Source: Algoriphagus zhangzhouensis (GTDB taxonomy: Bacteria > Bacteroidota > Bacteroidia > Cytophagales > Cyclobacteriaceae). From it: a DNA stretch of 64,000 bases. The position numbers were made by a program, and so were the translations under genes. The notes below the pieces were generated by a model. The model had not been told where the DNA came from, searched no databases, and saw only the letters and a program-made list of their open reading frames with translations. This document shows, in pieces, positions 55,575 through 63,210 of the stretch (position 1 is its first letter; every line of letters begins with the position of its first letter). The stretch spans positions 124,001 through 188,000 of the forward strand of contig NZ_FRXN01000002.1 of NCBI RefSeq assembly GCF_900148515.1. The letters run 5' to 3'.

Positions 55575-56813
55575 ATGATGCTACCCTATAATCGTTTTTT
55601 TCTTGACAATGGACTCGAGGTAATCGTCCATGAAGACCAAAGCAGCAAAATGGCTGTGTTCAACTTATTATATAAGGTGGGCTCAAGAAATGAAATCCCA
55701 GGTAAAACAGGATTAGCACACTTTTTCGAACATTTGATGTTTGGAAGCTCTGCCAATGTCCCCGTTTTTGATAGAGAACTGGAAAGAGTAGGAGGAAATT
55801 GCAATGCCTTTACTTCTCCGGATATCACCAATTACTATATGAATCTCCCTGCGGCTAATCTTGAAACAGCCTTTTGGCTGGAATCAGACCGTATGCTGCA
55901 GCTATCTTTGAATGATAAAACCATCGAGACGCAACGCAAGGTTGTTCTTGAAGAGTACAAACAGAGATACCTGAACCAACCTTATGGAGAGGTCTGGCAT
56001 CATTTAAGAGAATTAGCTTATGAAGTCCATCCTTACAGATGGCCAACCATCGGGCAAAGTCCAGAGGATATCGTCGGATATACCAAAGATGATGTCTGGA
56101 GTTTTTACAAAAAACACTATGCGCCTAACAATGCTATCTTAGTAGTAGGAGGTGCGGTCTCTAAGGATCAGGTAGCAAAACTGGCAGAAAAGTGGTTTGG
56201 TCCAATCCCATCTTTTGAATTGAATCCCCATTTGATCCCAGATGAAAGCGAACAAGACAAAAAACGAATCAAAGAGGTAGAATATCCTGTTCCGACTGAC
56301 GCGCTATACAAAGCTTTCAAAATGCCTGCAAAAGGTGAAGATGGCTTTTTGGAGGCAGATTTAATTAGCGACTTGTTGGGATTTGGCAAATCTTCCATCT
56401 TGGAACAAAGGCTGGTCAAAAACGGGAAACTATTCGCCTCTGCCGGAGCCTATATCTTAGGTTCAATTGATCCAGGATTACTGATTTTCTCAGGAAAAAT
56501 GGAAAAAGAAGTTTCTGCTAAAGAAGCTGAAAAAGCACTTGATGAAGTGATCCATGATTTTCTTCAGCAGGAAGTTTCAGAAGAGAACTTCCAGAAAATC
56601 AAAAATCAAGGTAGAGCGATGAAAACTTACGAGTCTATTCAGCTCATCAATCGGGTCATGAATTTGGCATTTTATGCTAATTTGGGGCATCCAGACCTTT
56701 ATTGGGAGGAATACGAAAAGAAATCTAAAATAGGACCGGATCAATTGATGTCCTGGTCCAAAAAACTTCTAGACGAGAAGCAAGCTTCCGTTTTATATTA
56801 TCAAAGCAAATAA
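55575..56813 (+). CDS. M16-family zinc peptidase
   Basis: A 412-residue pitrilysin-type peptidase. The inverted zinc motif HFFEH (His49, Glu52, His53) is present, with the downstream metal ligand in ETQRKVVLEEYKQRY about 75 residues later, and the C-terminal M16 domain from about residue 200 that packs against it. There is no signal peptide. Many Bacteroidota carry a pair of M16 genes, one active and one without the zinc site; here only the active one is seen. The stop is followed after one base by the ispF ATG, so the operon is M16-ispF-mnmD. Confidence 0.92.
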   Translation: MMLPYNRFFLDNGLEVIVHEDQSSKMAVFNLLYKVGSRNEIPGKTGLAHFFEHLMFGSSANVPVFDRELERVGGNCNAFTSPDITNYYMNLPAANLETAFWLESDRMLQLSLNDKTIETQRKVVLEEYKQRYLNQPYGEVWHHLRELAYEVHPYRWPTIGQSPEDIVGYTKDDVWSFYKKHYAPNNAILVVGGAVSKDQVAKLAEKWFGPIPSFELNPHLIPDESEQDKKRIKEVEYPVPTDALYKAFKMPAKGEDGFLEADLISDLLGFGKSSILEQRLVKNGKLFASAGAYILGSIDPGLLIFSGKMEKEVSAKEAEKALDEVIHDFLQQEVSEENFQKIKNQGRAMKTYESIQLINRVMNLAFYANLGHPDLYWEEYEKKSKIGPDQLMSWSKKLLDEKQASVLYYQSK

Positions 56814-56814
56814 G

Positions 56815-57297
56815 ATGAATGCATTTCGAGTAGGATTTGGCTACGATGTACACCAGCTCAAAGAAGGTTATGATTTTTGGCTTGGCGGAATCAAATTGGA
56901 ACATGAAAAAGGTGCCGTTGGACATTCTGATGCAGATGTTTTGATCCATGTGATTTGCGATGCTCTACTTGGGGCCGCAAACATGCGTGACATCGGATTT
57001 CATTTCTCTGACAAAGATCCGAAATACAAAGGCATAGACAGTAAAATCCTCCTTGCGGATGTCATGAAACTAATTCGTGAAGCTGGCTATGAAATCGGAA
57101 ATATAGACACGACTATTTGCCTTCAGCAACCTAAAGTCAATCCACATATTCCAGCCATGAAAACCTGTTTGGAAGAAGTAATGAACATCCCTGAATCATC
57201 TATTTCCATCAAAGCCACTACGACTGAATGGCTAGGGTTTGTAGGAAGAGAAGAGGGCGTTTCAGCATATTGTGTCGCTTTAATCTATCAGGTATGA
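56815..57297 (+). CDS. ispF: 2-C-methyl-D-erythritol 2,4-cyclodiphosphate synthase
   Basis: A 160-residue trimeric enzyme of the MEP pathway of isoprenoid synthesis that cyclises CDP-ME 2-phosphate with loss of CMP. Metal ligands in GYDVHQL (Asp11, His13) and the HSDADVLIHVICDALLGAA stretch are conserved, as is the C-terminal KATTTEWLGFVGREEG. The length is standard. The stop overlaps the mnmD start (ATGA). Confidence 0.97.
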   Translation: MNAFRVGFGYDVHQLKEGYDFWLGGIKLEHEKGAVGHSDADVLIHVICDALLGAANMRDIGFHFSDKDPKYKGIDSKILLADVMKLIREAGYEIGNIDTTICLQQPKVNPHIPAMKTCLEEVMNIPESSISIKATTTEWLGFVGREEGVSAYCVALIYQV

Positions 57298-57977
57298 GTG
57301 AAAAGGTAAAAATCATCACAACAGAGGATGGCTCTCATTCTTTGTATCATGAAGGCTTAAAGGAAACATATCATAGCTTTCACGGAGCTTATAGAGAATC
57401 TCTACATGTGTTTATGCTTTATGGCTTGGATACCTGGCTGGCTGAAAATCCTCAAAAATATCCCATTCGGATTTTTGAAGTAGGATTTGGGACAGGATTG
57501 AATGCTTGGCTTACCTTGGTTTGGGCGGAACAGAACCAGATTCCTGTACTGTATCATTCCATAGAGCCCTTTCCACTAAGTGAGGAAATATATTCCCAGC
57601 TGAACTACATCGACCAAAACGATGGAATTTGGCATTATCACAAATATTTTGAGGCATTGCACAAATTTCCATGGAATGAAGGCGGGCCTGTTTCAGAATA
57701 TTTCAATTTCAAAAAGGATCAAACTACTCTTCAAGACACTCAACTTTACCCAAGTGATGTTGTGTTTTTTGATGCTTTTGCACCAAGCAAACAGCCCGAA
57801 TTGTGGGAATTTAGCCAATTGGAGAAGGTTTCTAAATCCATGAAGTCTGGAGGGCTCTTCACGACCTACTCAGCATCTGGACAACTGAAAAGAGATCTTA
57901 AGGCTTTGGGACTAGAAGTAGTCAATCCTCCTGGACCTCCGGGTAAAAAGGAGATGACACAGGCATGGAAGAAATAA
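57294..57977 (+). CDS. mnmD: tRNA 5-methylaminomethyl-2-thiouridine methyltransferase domain protein (MnmD)
   Basis: A 227-residue SAM-dependent methyltransferase of the Methyltransf_30 (DUF752) type, corresponding to the methylating half of E. coli MnmC, which makes mnm5s2U34 in tRNA wobble positions. The SAM loop is FEVGFGTGLNAWL, and later DVVFFDAFAPSKQPELW and GGLFTTYSASGQLKRDL are typical. There is no oxidoreductase half, as usual for stand-alone MnmD. The start at 57294 overlaps the ispF stop in an ATGA junction; the frame is open upstream to 57228 inside ispF. Confidence 0.93.
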   Translation: MSEKVKIITTEDGSHSLYHEGLKETYHSFHGAYRESLHVFMLYGLDTWLAENPQKYPIRIFEVGFGTGLNAWLTLVWAEQNQIPVLYHSIEPFPLSEEIYSQLNYIDQNDGIWHYHKYFEALHKFPWNEGGPVSEYFNFKKDQTTLQDTQLYPSDVVFFDAFAPSKQPELWEFSQLEKVSKSMKSGGLFTTYSASGQLKRDLKALGLEVVNPPGPPGKKEMTQAWKK

Positions 57978-58035
57978 ATCGATGAGTTGGAACGAGGTTT
58001 GGAAAATTGTGAATACGATTTAAACTTCTAAACCA

Positions 58036-58536
58036 ATGAAATCTACTTTATTCTTTTGGATGCTTTTTCTTCCACTTACTATCAATGCAAGTACTGCCTT
58101 GGATCAACTTTTCGAAAAGAGAGGCCAGCTTTATTTCGAGTTGAAAAATCAAGCCAATACAGAAAGCTTTGGAATTCAATTCACCAGCAATGGAGATGCT
58201 TCTTTGATGCGGAAAATTATGGAGATAGACAATGCTATTATCCAAAAACTCCAACTCGAACAGAGTATTGTAGATGCTGAAGAATTGACTGATGCTGAAA
58301 AATATAAAACCATTGCTTTCTCCCAGGAGAAAGACATTCAGCACCTTAAATCCGCTCTAGAAAGAAAGACTCAAGAATACAATCAGTCTGGTTTTGAAAT
58401 CAGAAAATTCAGGCATGGTACTTGGATATTCTTTTTTGGAATGCTGTTTTTTTGCAGCCTTTATTTAAAAGATAAAATCAATCTAAGAGATTGGAAAGGT
58501 AAAATATTCTCCCTGATCCCATCTGAATCACATTAG
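58036..58536 (+). CDS. Unknown exported coiled-coil protein with C-terminal membrane anchor (paralogue 1)
   Basis: A 166-residue protein with a signal peptide (about 1-18), a helical acidic region of about 20-120 likely to form coiled coils (DAEKYKTIAFSQEKDIQHLKSAL), and one membrane helix near residues 128-146 (WIFFFGMLFFCSLYL) followed by a basic tail. This topology places the helical part in the periplasm. The next gene, 3 bp on, is a shorter paralogue sharing the KTI-S-E-D-Q-LK-AL pattern. No known family; function unknown. Confidence 0.65.
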   Translation: MKSTLFFWMLFLPLTINASTALDQLFEKRGQLYFELKNQANTESFGIQFTSNGDASLMRKIMEIDNAIIQKLQLEQSIVDAEELTDAEKYKTIAFSQEKDIQHLKSALERKTQEYNQSGFEIRKFRHGTWIFFFGMLFFCSLYLKDKINLRDWKGKIFSLIPSESH

Positions 58537-58539
58537 AAC

Positions 58540-59007
58540 ATGAAATTGCTTCTTCTTCTTTTTCTTCTATTCTCCCCACTTCAAGATGAAAATGCCAGTG
58601 CAAAACTTGAGCGACTTGTCGAAGAAAGACAATCACTTCACGCTCAATGGCAAGCATCAGAATCCAAGAAATCCGGGATTTTTGGAAATCGCACCAAAAA
58701 AGACATGAAGGAAACTAATGATTGGCTGGAAAGAATCATCAGCAAGGACAATCAAATAGTGGAAGAACTGAAGCTGAGTGGAAAGATTGAAACCGCAGTA
58801 ATCGGACAAGAAAAAGACGATTACAAAACCATCACTTTAAGCTTAGAGCAGGATGTTCAGGCACTCAAAAGAGCCTTGGGAGAAAGAGATAAAACCATCG
58901 AAGAAATGCTCTCCAACCGTAGAACTTTCGAATGGACTACCCTAATTTTTTTCCTAACAACTTTGGGATTGGGATATTGGATTTACAGAGGCAAAAAAGG
59001 AGCTTAA
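58540..59007 (+). CDS. Unknown exported coiled-coil protein with C-terminal membrane anchor (paralogue 2)
   Basis: A 155-residue protein starting 3 bp after its paralogue. Signal peptide (about 1-14), a helical region of about 20-125 (ETNDWLERIISKDNQIVEEL, DYKTITLSLEQDVQALKRAL), then one membrane helix at about 130-149 (LIFFLTTLGLGYWIY) and a basic RGKKGA tail. The KTI..S.EQDVQ.LK.AL segment aligns with KTIAFSQEKDIQHLKSAL in paralogue 1. It probably forms hetero-oligomers with its neighbour; that is inference. Its stop overlaps the convergent lipoprotein gene through TTAA. Confidence 0.65.
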   Translation: MKLLLLLFLLFSPLQDENASAKLERLVEERQSLHAQWQASESKKSGIFGNRTKKDMKETNDWLERIISKDNQIVEELKLSGKIETAVIGQEKDDYKTITLSLEQDVQALKRALGERDKTIEEMLSNRRTFEWTTLIFFLTTLGLGYWIYRGKKGA

Positions 59008-59516
59008 TTCGACCTTTCGTATTTTTTCAAAATAGGGCAATCACCGTTATATGACGGACAAGAAAATGATAAATCAAGCTCCAGCTGATTTTCCGATAAA
59101 CTCCATTCTGCAAAGTCATCCCCAAAAGAAAAATCTATTTCAAATTCCCTTAGCTCTTCCAAAGGAGCGTAGAGTGGTCCTTCATCAGGATGATGATACA
59201 TATAAACTTCAAGCCCGTCTATTAATTGGTAATCGATAATTTCACCCTCCAAGAGATAATCGAAATTATAAATAATCCTATAACCTAAATCAGACCCAAA
59301 TTCGGAATCTCGGAAAGTCTGCCGCAACTGGTAAGTACTATCTGTTAAAAAATCTAAGGTTTCCACTGACCAAAGCCCCAAAGAATCGACATAGACTCGG
59401 TTTTCCCACTCTCCAATCAATGGGCCTAGTGGCTCTTCATCCTGATCTGAATTACAAGAAAACATCAAAGGAGCGCTCAGGAGTACTACTCCTAAAATCA
59501 ATAGTAGCTTTTTCAT
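59004..59516 (-). CDS. Unknown lipocalin-like lipoprotein (paralogue A)
   Basis: A 170-residue lipoprotein (lipobox MFSC). The mature part opens with PLGPLIGEWENRVYVDSLGLW, an IGxWE pattern like that of lipocalin-type barrels, and has alternating strands and a Cys pair near the end (FSCPSYNGDC). The adjacent gene 59518-60021 is a paralogue with the same PLIGxWExRxYVDSL start, followed by a second shared stretch, S.LGYR. No established family. It begins one base after the stop of its paralogue, so the two are one transcript. Function unknown. Confidence 0.65.
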   Translation of the reverse strand: MKKLLLILGVVLLSAPLMFSCNSDQDEEPLGPLIGEWENRVYVDSLGLWSVETLDFLTDSTYQLRQTFRDSEFGSDLGYRIIYNFDYLLEGEIIDYQLIDGLEVYMYHHPDEGPLYAPLEELREFEIDFSFGDDFAEWSLSENQLELDLSFSCPSYNGDCPILKKYERSN

Positions 59517-59517
59517 C

Positions 59518-60021
59518 TTAATCGACCTTTATAAAAGTAACAACAGGAAATTCTATACAATCCGAACCTTCATTAGTCTGCCAGCATTCTTCTTGAAAAT
59601 CAAAACTTTTAAAATCTGCAGCAAATGTCAATGGACCTTTTGGAACCCTGAAAAAATCAACAATTGCAGGTTGCAAATTTGCCAAATCATCTGTGTATCG
59701 CGGACCAGATTCACCACCCCAATAAAATAAAACATCATCGTAATAATATCTAAAAATCCCCTCCTCAAAATTATACCAAGATGTTGTTGTCATTCTATAA
59801 CCGAGAGTTGAACCAATTTCATTTTCTCTGACTAGAGAAGTCAAATCAAAAACACTGTCATTTTTGAATTTGTAACTGTCCACAAACCACAAATCCAGAG
59901 AATCAACGTAATCTCTTACCTCCCAAGTCCCGATCAAGGGGCTCAAAGGTTCTTCTTTATCCTGACAGCTAAAAAGTGAAACTGATAGGGCAAAAAGCAT
60001 TAAATAAAAAATAGATTTCAT
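59518..60021 (-). CDS. Unknown lipocalin-like lipoprotein (paralogue B)
   Basis: A 167-residue lipoprotein (lipobox LFSC) starting at 60021; the frame continues eight residues upstream but that would misplace the signal. The mature region starts PLSPLIGTWEVRDYVDSLDLW and has a beta-rich pattern and two cysteines near the C-terminus (EECWQTNEGSDC), at positions similar to the pair in paralogue A. Tandem duplication is the simplest explanation. It lies about 80 nt after psd on the same strand. Confidence 0.65.
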   Translation of the reverse strand: MKSIFYLMLFALSVSLFSCQDKEEPLSPLIGTWEVRDYVDSLDLWFVDSYKFKNDSVFDLTSLVRENEIGSTLGYRMTTTSWYNFEEGIFRYYYDDVLFYWGGESGPRYTDDLANLQPAIVDFFRVPKGPLTFAADFKSFDFQEECWQTNEGSDCIEFPVVTFIKVD

Positions 60022-60070
60022 AATAGGTCTCTTTAGTTGATACACCTATCACGAAATCTATTTATAAAAT

Positions 60071-60089
60071 GATACAATTGAAATGTATC
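60071..60089 (-). terminator. Possible weak terminator after psd
   Basis: Arms GATACA (60071-60076) and TGTATC (60084-60089) with a 7-nt loop, followed on the minus strand by ATTTTAT. The stem is short and AT-rich; it could also be a protein-binding dyad for the lipoprotein pair promoter. Confidence 0.35.
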
Positions 60090-60099
60090 TATTTTAAGA

Positions 60100-60762
60100 T
60101 TAGGATTTTAATCTAGCAATTGGCGTCCTACCTCCTTTGGTCACTTGCTCCAAAGAAACTAGAATCTCAGCATCCAATGGCAAATACAAATCTACTCTTG
60201 AGCCGAATTTAATAAAGCCAAATTCTCCATTTTGCTCCAATTGGTCTCCTTCTTTGACATACCATTTGATTCTTCTAGCCAAAGCTCCGGCAATCTGTCT
60301 GACCATGATTTGAGTACCATTTTTCATTTTGAGCACCATGGATGTACGTTCATTTTCTGTGCTGGACTTAGGATGCCAAGCCACCAAGTATTTACCTGGA
60401 TGATATTTAAAAAATTCCACTTCACCTTCTACAGGGGAACGATTCACATGGACATTGATAGGAGACATGAAAATGGAAACCTGCTTTCTTTTTTCCTTTA
60501 GGTATTCATCCTCTACTGCTTCTTCAATCACTACCACTTTGCCGTCTGCTGGCGCATAAACCAAGCTATCATCTTTAGGAATTTGGAAGATAGGGTTTCT
60601 GAAAAACTGCAGAATGATCAAATAAAATACTGTACTGACAATCAGACTGAAATTCAGCCAAAATCGGGCATCGGGTAAATAGTAATACAATGCATAGTTG
60701 GCTGCTACTAAAATGATCAAGAGCCAAAATAAAAGAACTCGTCCTTCGCGATGTATGGTCAT
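60100..60762 (-). CDS. psd: Phosphatidylserine decarboxylase family protein
   Basis: A 220-residue PSD of the short archaeal-type (PSD-A35) form, which makes phosphatidylethanolamine from phosphatidylserine. Two hydrophobic segments near the N-terminus (about 9-30 and 36-55), then YAPADGKVV, FMSPINVHVNRSPVEG, QIAGALARRIKWYV, and the self-cleavage site FGSR at Gly187-Ser188, where Ser188 would become the pyruvoyl group. The enzyme is membrane associated. It is close to cdsA, with gdh between, which fits a phospholipid-synthesis neighbourhood. Its -7 box seems to lie within a hairpin upstream. Confidence 0.93.
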   Translation of the reverse strand: MTIHREGRVLLFWLLIILVAANYALYYYLPDARFWLNFSLIVSTVFYLIILQFFRNPIFQIPKDDSLVYAPADGKVVVIEEAVEDEYLKEKRKQVSIFMSPINVHVNRSPVEGEVEFFKYHPGKYLVAWHPKSSTENERTSMVLKMKNGTQIMVRQIAGALARRIKWYVKEGDQLEQNGEFGFIKFGSRVDLYLPLDAEILVSLEQVTKGGRTPIARLKS

Positions 60763-60777
60763 AGTATAAATGATAAG

Positions 60778-60802
60778 AGGCGTAGATCAAATCTACGCCT
60801 CA
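60778..60802. promoter_or_regulatory. Hairpin between gdh and psd containing a -7 box
   Basis: Arms GAGGCGTAGA (60778-60787) and TCTACGCCTC (60793-60802), 10-bp perfect, loop TCAAA. It lies 31 nt past the gdh stop and 16 nt before the psd ATG. On the minus strand TAGATTTG (60796-60789) is a perfect -7 box within the dyad. Without a T run it is a poor terminator; it may be an operator on the psd promoter. Confidence 0.55.
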
Positions 60803-60832
60803 AAGATAAGTGATTCTATTTATAGATCGGCC

Positions 60833-62110
60833 TTAGAAGCCTCCTCGATAAGTATATGTTTGAGCTACTTTATCAATCGCCACGATATAAGCCGCAATCC
60901 TCATCGGCACATCGTATTTCACAGCTGCTTGGTAGACATTCTCGAAAGCATCTTTCATGATTCTATCAGATCTTCTGTTTACACGGTCAGCAGTCCACTT
61001 ATATCCCAATCGGTTTTGTACCCATTCGAAATAAGAAACTGTCACACCTCCAGCATTTGCCAAAATATCTGGTACAGCCATGATGCCTTTTTCATTGATA
61101 ATTGCATCCGCTTTAGCAGAAGTTGGCCCATTCGCTCCTTCGACGATCAATTTAGCCTTGATATCATGGACATTCTTGGCCGTGATCACATCTTCTACAG
61201 CGGCAGGTACCAATACATCGACTTCCAAAGTCAACAAATCCATTGCATTGTCCATCTTGTCTCCTCCTTGGAATCCTTCAAGATGACCGCCATTAGCATC
61301 CCTGAATTCAATTGCCTTAACAATGTCAATTCCTTTTTCATTGTAGAAAGCACCGGTATGATCAGAAATCGCAACAATCTTTAAGCCTCTTTCTTCCAAA
61401 AGTCTAGCTGCCCAAGACCCTACGTTTCCGAATCCTTGAACCGCACAAGTTGCTTGGAATGGATTGATTTTCAACTTTTGCATCGCAGCAAGTGCTGAAA
61501 CCATTACTCCACGACCAGTTGCTTCTGTTCTTCCTAGTGAACCTCCCAAGACGGTTGGTTTTCCTGTCACTACTGAGTTCACGGTCATTCCTCGTGCTTT
61601 GGAGTATTCATCCATCAACCAAGCCATTTCTCTTGGTCCGGTACCCATATCAGGGGCAGGAATATCTCTATCAGGACCAAAATCATCGATCATAGCCTTC
61701 GTGTAAGCACGCATCAATCTTTCGATCTCTCCTTTGGACATCTCTCTCGGATTGCAACGTACGCCACCTTTTCCACCACCATAAGGGATGTCAACTACCG
61801 CACATTTCCAAGTCATCCATGCTGCCAATGCTCTTACTTCATCAATGTGTACATCTGGTGCAAATCGAATCCCACCCTTAGCAGGACCCAAAATGTTAGA
61901 ATGTACGACACGAATTCCTTCGAACACCTGAATCTTACCATTGTCCATGGTAATAGGTAGTGACACGATCACTTGACGGGCCGGATTTTTCAACACGTTG
62001 TAAACTTCATCAGACAATCCCAGCTTCTCAGCTGCAATGTTGAATCGTTCCATCATTGACTCCAGTGGATTCTCTTTATCCTTAATCGGAGCCGGTTCAA
62101 TGTAAGCCAT
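60833..62110 (-). CDS. Glu/Leu/Phe/Val dehydrogenase (glutamate dehydrogenase type)
   Basis: A 425-residue NAD(P)-dependent amino-acid dehydrogenase. Family segments: GPAKGGIRFAPDVHIDEVRALAAWMTWK with the substrate-binding lysines, CAVVDIPYGGGKGG, the dinucleotide loop VQGFGNVGSWAA, and ANAGGVTVSYFEWVQN near the C-terminus. By length and motifs it is the GDH-type, interconverting glutamate and 2-oxoglutarate, which links nitrogen metabolism to the TCA complex encoded at 38223-41018. Other members act on branched-chain amino acids, so the substrate is not fixed. A CAAAATTA (minus TAATTTTG) -7 box lies upstream. Confidence 0.92.
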   Translation of the reverse strand: MAYIEPAPIKDKENPLESMMERFNIAAEKLGLSDEVYNVLKNPARQVIVSLPITMDNGKIQVFEGIRVVHSNILGPAKGGIRFAPDVHIDEVRALAAWMTWKCAVVDIPYGGGKGGVRCNPREMSKGEIERLMRAYTKAMIDDFGPDRDIPAPDMGTGPREMAWLMDEYSKARGMTVNSVVTGKPTVLGGSLGRTEATGRGVMVSALAAMQKLKINPFQATCAVQGFGNVGSWAARLLEERGLKIVAISDHTGAFYNEKGIDIVKAIEFRDANGGHLEGFQGGDKMDNAMDLLTLEVDVLVPAAVEDVITAKNVHDIKAKLIVEGANGPTSAKADAIINEKGIMAVPDILANAGGVTVSYFEWVQNRLGYKWTADRVNRRSDRIMKDAFENVYQAAVKYDVPMRIAAYIVAIDKVAQTYTYRGGF

Positions 62111-62143
62111 ATTGGGTTTTTATTATGATAGTGAAATGCGACG

Positions 62144-62151
62144 CAAAATTA
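62144..62151 (-). promoter_or_regulatory. -7 box of the glutamate dehydrogenase gene
   Basis: TAATTTTG on the minus strand is a perfect TAnnTTTG, 33 nt before the gdh ATG. No well-spaced -33 element is seen. Confidence 0.45.
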
Positions 62152-62180
62152 AATAGATTTTTAGTTTCCCCCGCCTTCAA

Positions 62181-63020
62181 TTAGAAGATTTTCAAAAAGG
62201 CGGTAATAAATGGGGCCGATAATAACAATCCGTCAAAACGGTCCATAAATCCTCCATGTCCTGGAAGTACCGAACCTGAGTCTTTGATTTCAATAGATCT
62301 CTTAAAAAGTGACTCAATTAGGTCTCCATATGTACCTGCTATAATGATAATCCCAGCGATCACCAACCACTTCCAATCCTGAATGGAATGAAAATATCTT
62401 GCTATCAAAAATGAAACGGCAATCGCAGAAAACGCTCCTCCCAAAAAACCTTCCCAGGACTTTTTAGGTGATACTCTTTCAAATAGTTTGGTCTTCCCAA
62501 ACTTGGTTCCTGCAAAGTAGGCTCCTGTATCACTTGCCCATAGAATAAGCAAGCAGCCTAATAGAATCTCGTAATGATAAACTTTGTCCACAGAAAACAC
62601 TGCAAGGTTTAGCAGTGAAAACGGAACTGCCACATAAAAGATTCCTAAATAGGTAAAAGCTACGCCTGTAAATGGCTTTTTATCGGTCTTTTTATAGAGT
62701 TTGATAAAGAATACCAAGGATAGGATTGGGAAAATCAGGAAAAGGTATTCGTTGGGAAACTGCTCTTTCTCAATCAGGAACGTCACCGTAAAAGTCAACA
62801 ATCCCAAAATCGTCCCGAAACTCTTTAATGGAAGCATTCCATCCAAGCCGCAAAGTTTATAAAACTCCATTTGCGCAAAGCCTAGAATGCAGGCAAACAC
62901 CAAGAAATAAGTCCAGTCTGAGAAAATAATTGCAGAAATTACCACTACAGCTCCTATAGCGGCGGTAATTGCTCTTTGACCCAGGTTGCTGTAATTATTA
63001 ATATTAAAACGAGATCTCAT
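62181..63020 (-). CDS. cdsA: Phosphatidate cytidylyltransferase (CdsA)
   Basis: A 279-residue integral-membrane enzyme that makes CDP-diacylglycerol, the branch-point precursor of phospholipids. About seven hydrophobic segments are visible, and the C-terminal signature KRSIEIKDSGSVLPGHGGFM followed by DRFDGLL is intact. The start at 63020 overlaps the DUF2007 gene by 17 nt, so translation is likely coupled. The neighbouring psd acts later in the same pathway. Confidence 0.95.
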   Translation of the reverse strand: MRSRFNINNYSNLGQRAITAAIGAVVVISAIIFSDWTYFLVFACILGFAQMEFYKLCGLDGMLPLKSFGTILGLLTFTVTFLIEKEQFPNEYLFLIFPILSLVFFIKLYKKTDKKPFTGVAFTYLGIFYVAVPFSLLNLAVFSVDKVYHYEILLGCLLILWASDTGAYFAGTKFGKTKLFERVSPKKSWEGFLGGAFSAIAVSFLIARYFHSIQDWKWLVIAGIIIIAGTYGDLIESLFKRSIEIKDSGSVLPGHGGFMDRFDGLLLSAPFITAFLKIF

Positions 63021-63210
63021 TCTGGATAATGTTTGTTGCTTTTAGGAGGTTTTCGCGACTGACGTGAACTTCATTCATCCCAAAAACATTATACACTGTC
63101 TCTTTTTTATTTAAGACAACAGCTGGGATTTCATTCTCCTCCAGCACCCCTTTTACGATTTCAGCCCTTACAGGCACTTCAGTTTCATAGACTTTAATCC
63201 AATTCTCCAT
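63004..63210 (-). CDS. DUF2007 domain small protein
   Basis: A 68-residue cytosolic protein of the putative signal-transducing DUF2007 type: WIKVYETEVPVRAEIVKGVLEENEIPAVV followed by VHVSRENLLKATNII. I used the ATG at 63210; the frame extends 14 residues upstream but that would deepen the overlap with the CPBP gene. It overlaps both neighbours (17 nt each side), so all three genes form a tightly coupled operon. The function of DUF2007 is not established. Confidence 0.8.
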   Translation of the reverse strand: MENWIKVYETEVPVRAEIVKGVLEENEIPAVVLNKKETVYNVFGMNEVHVSRENLLKATNIIQNEISF

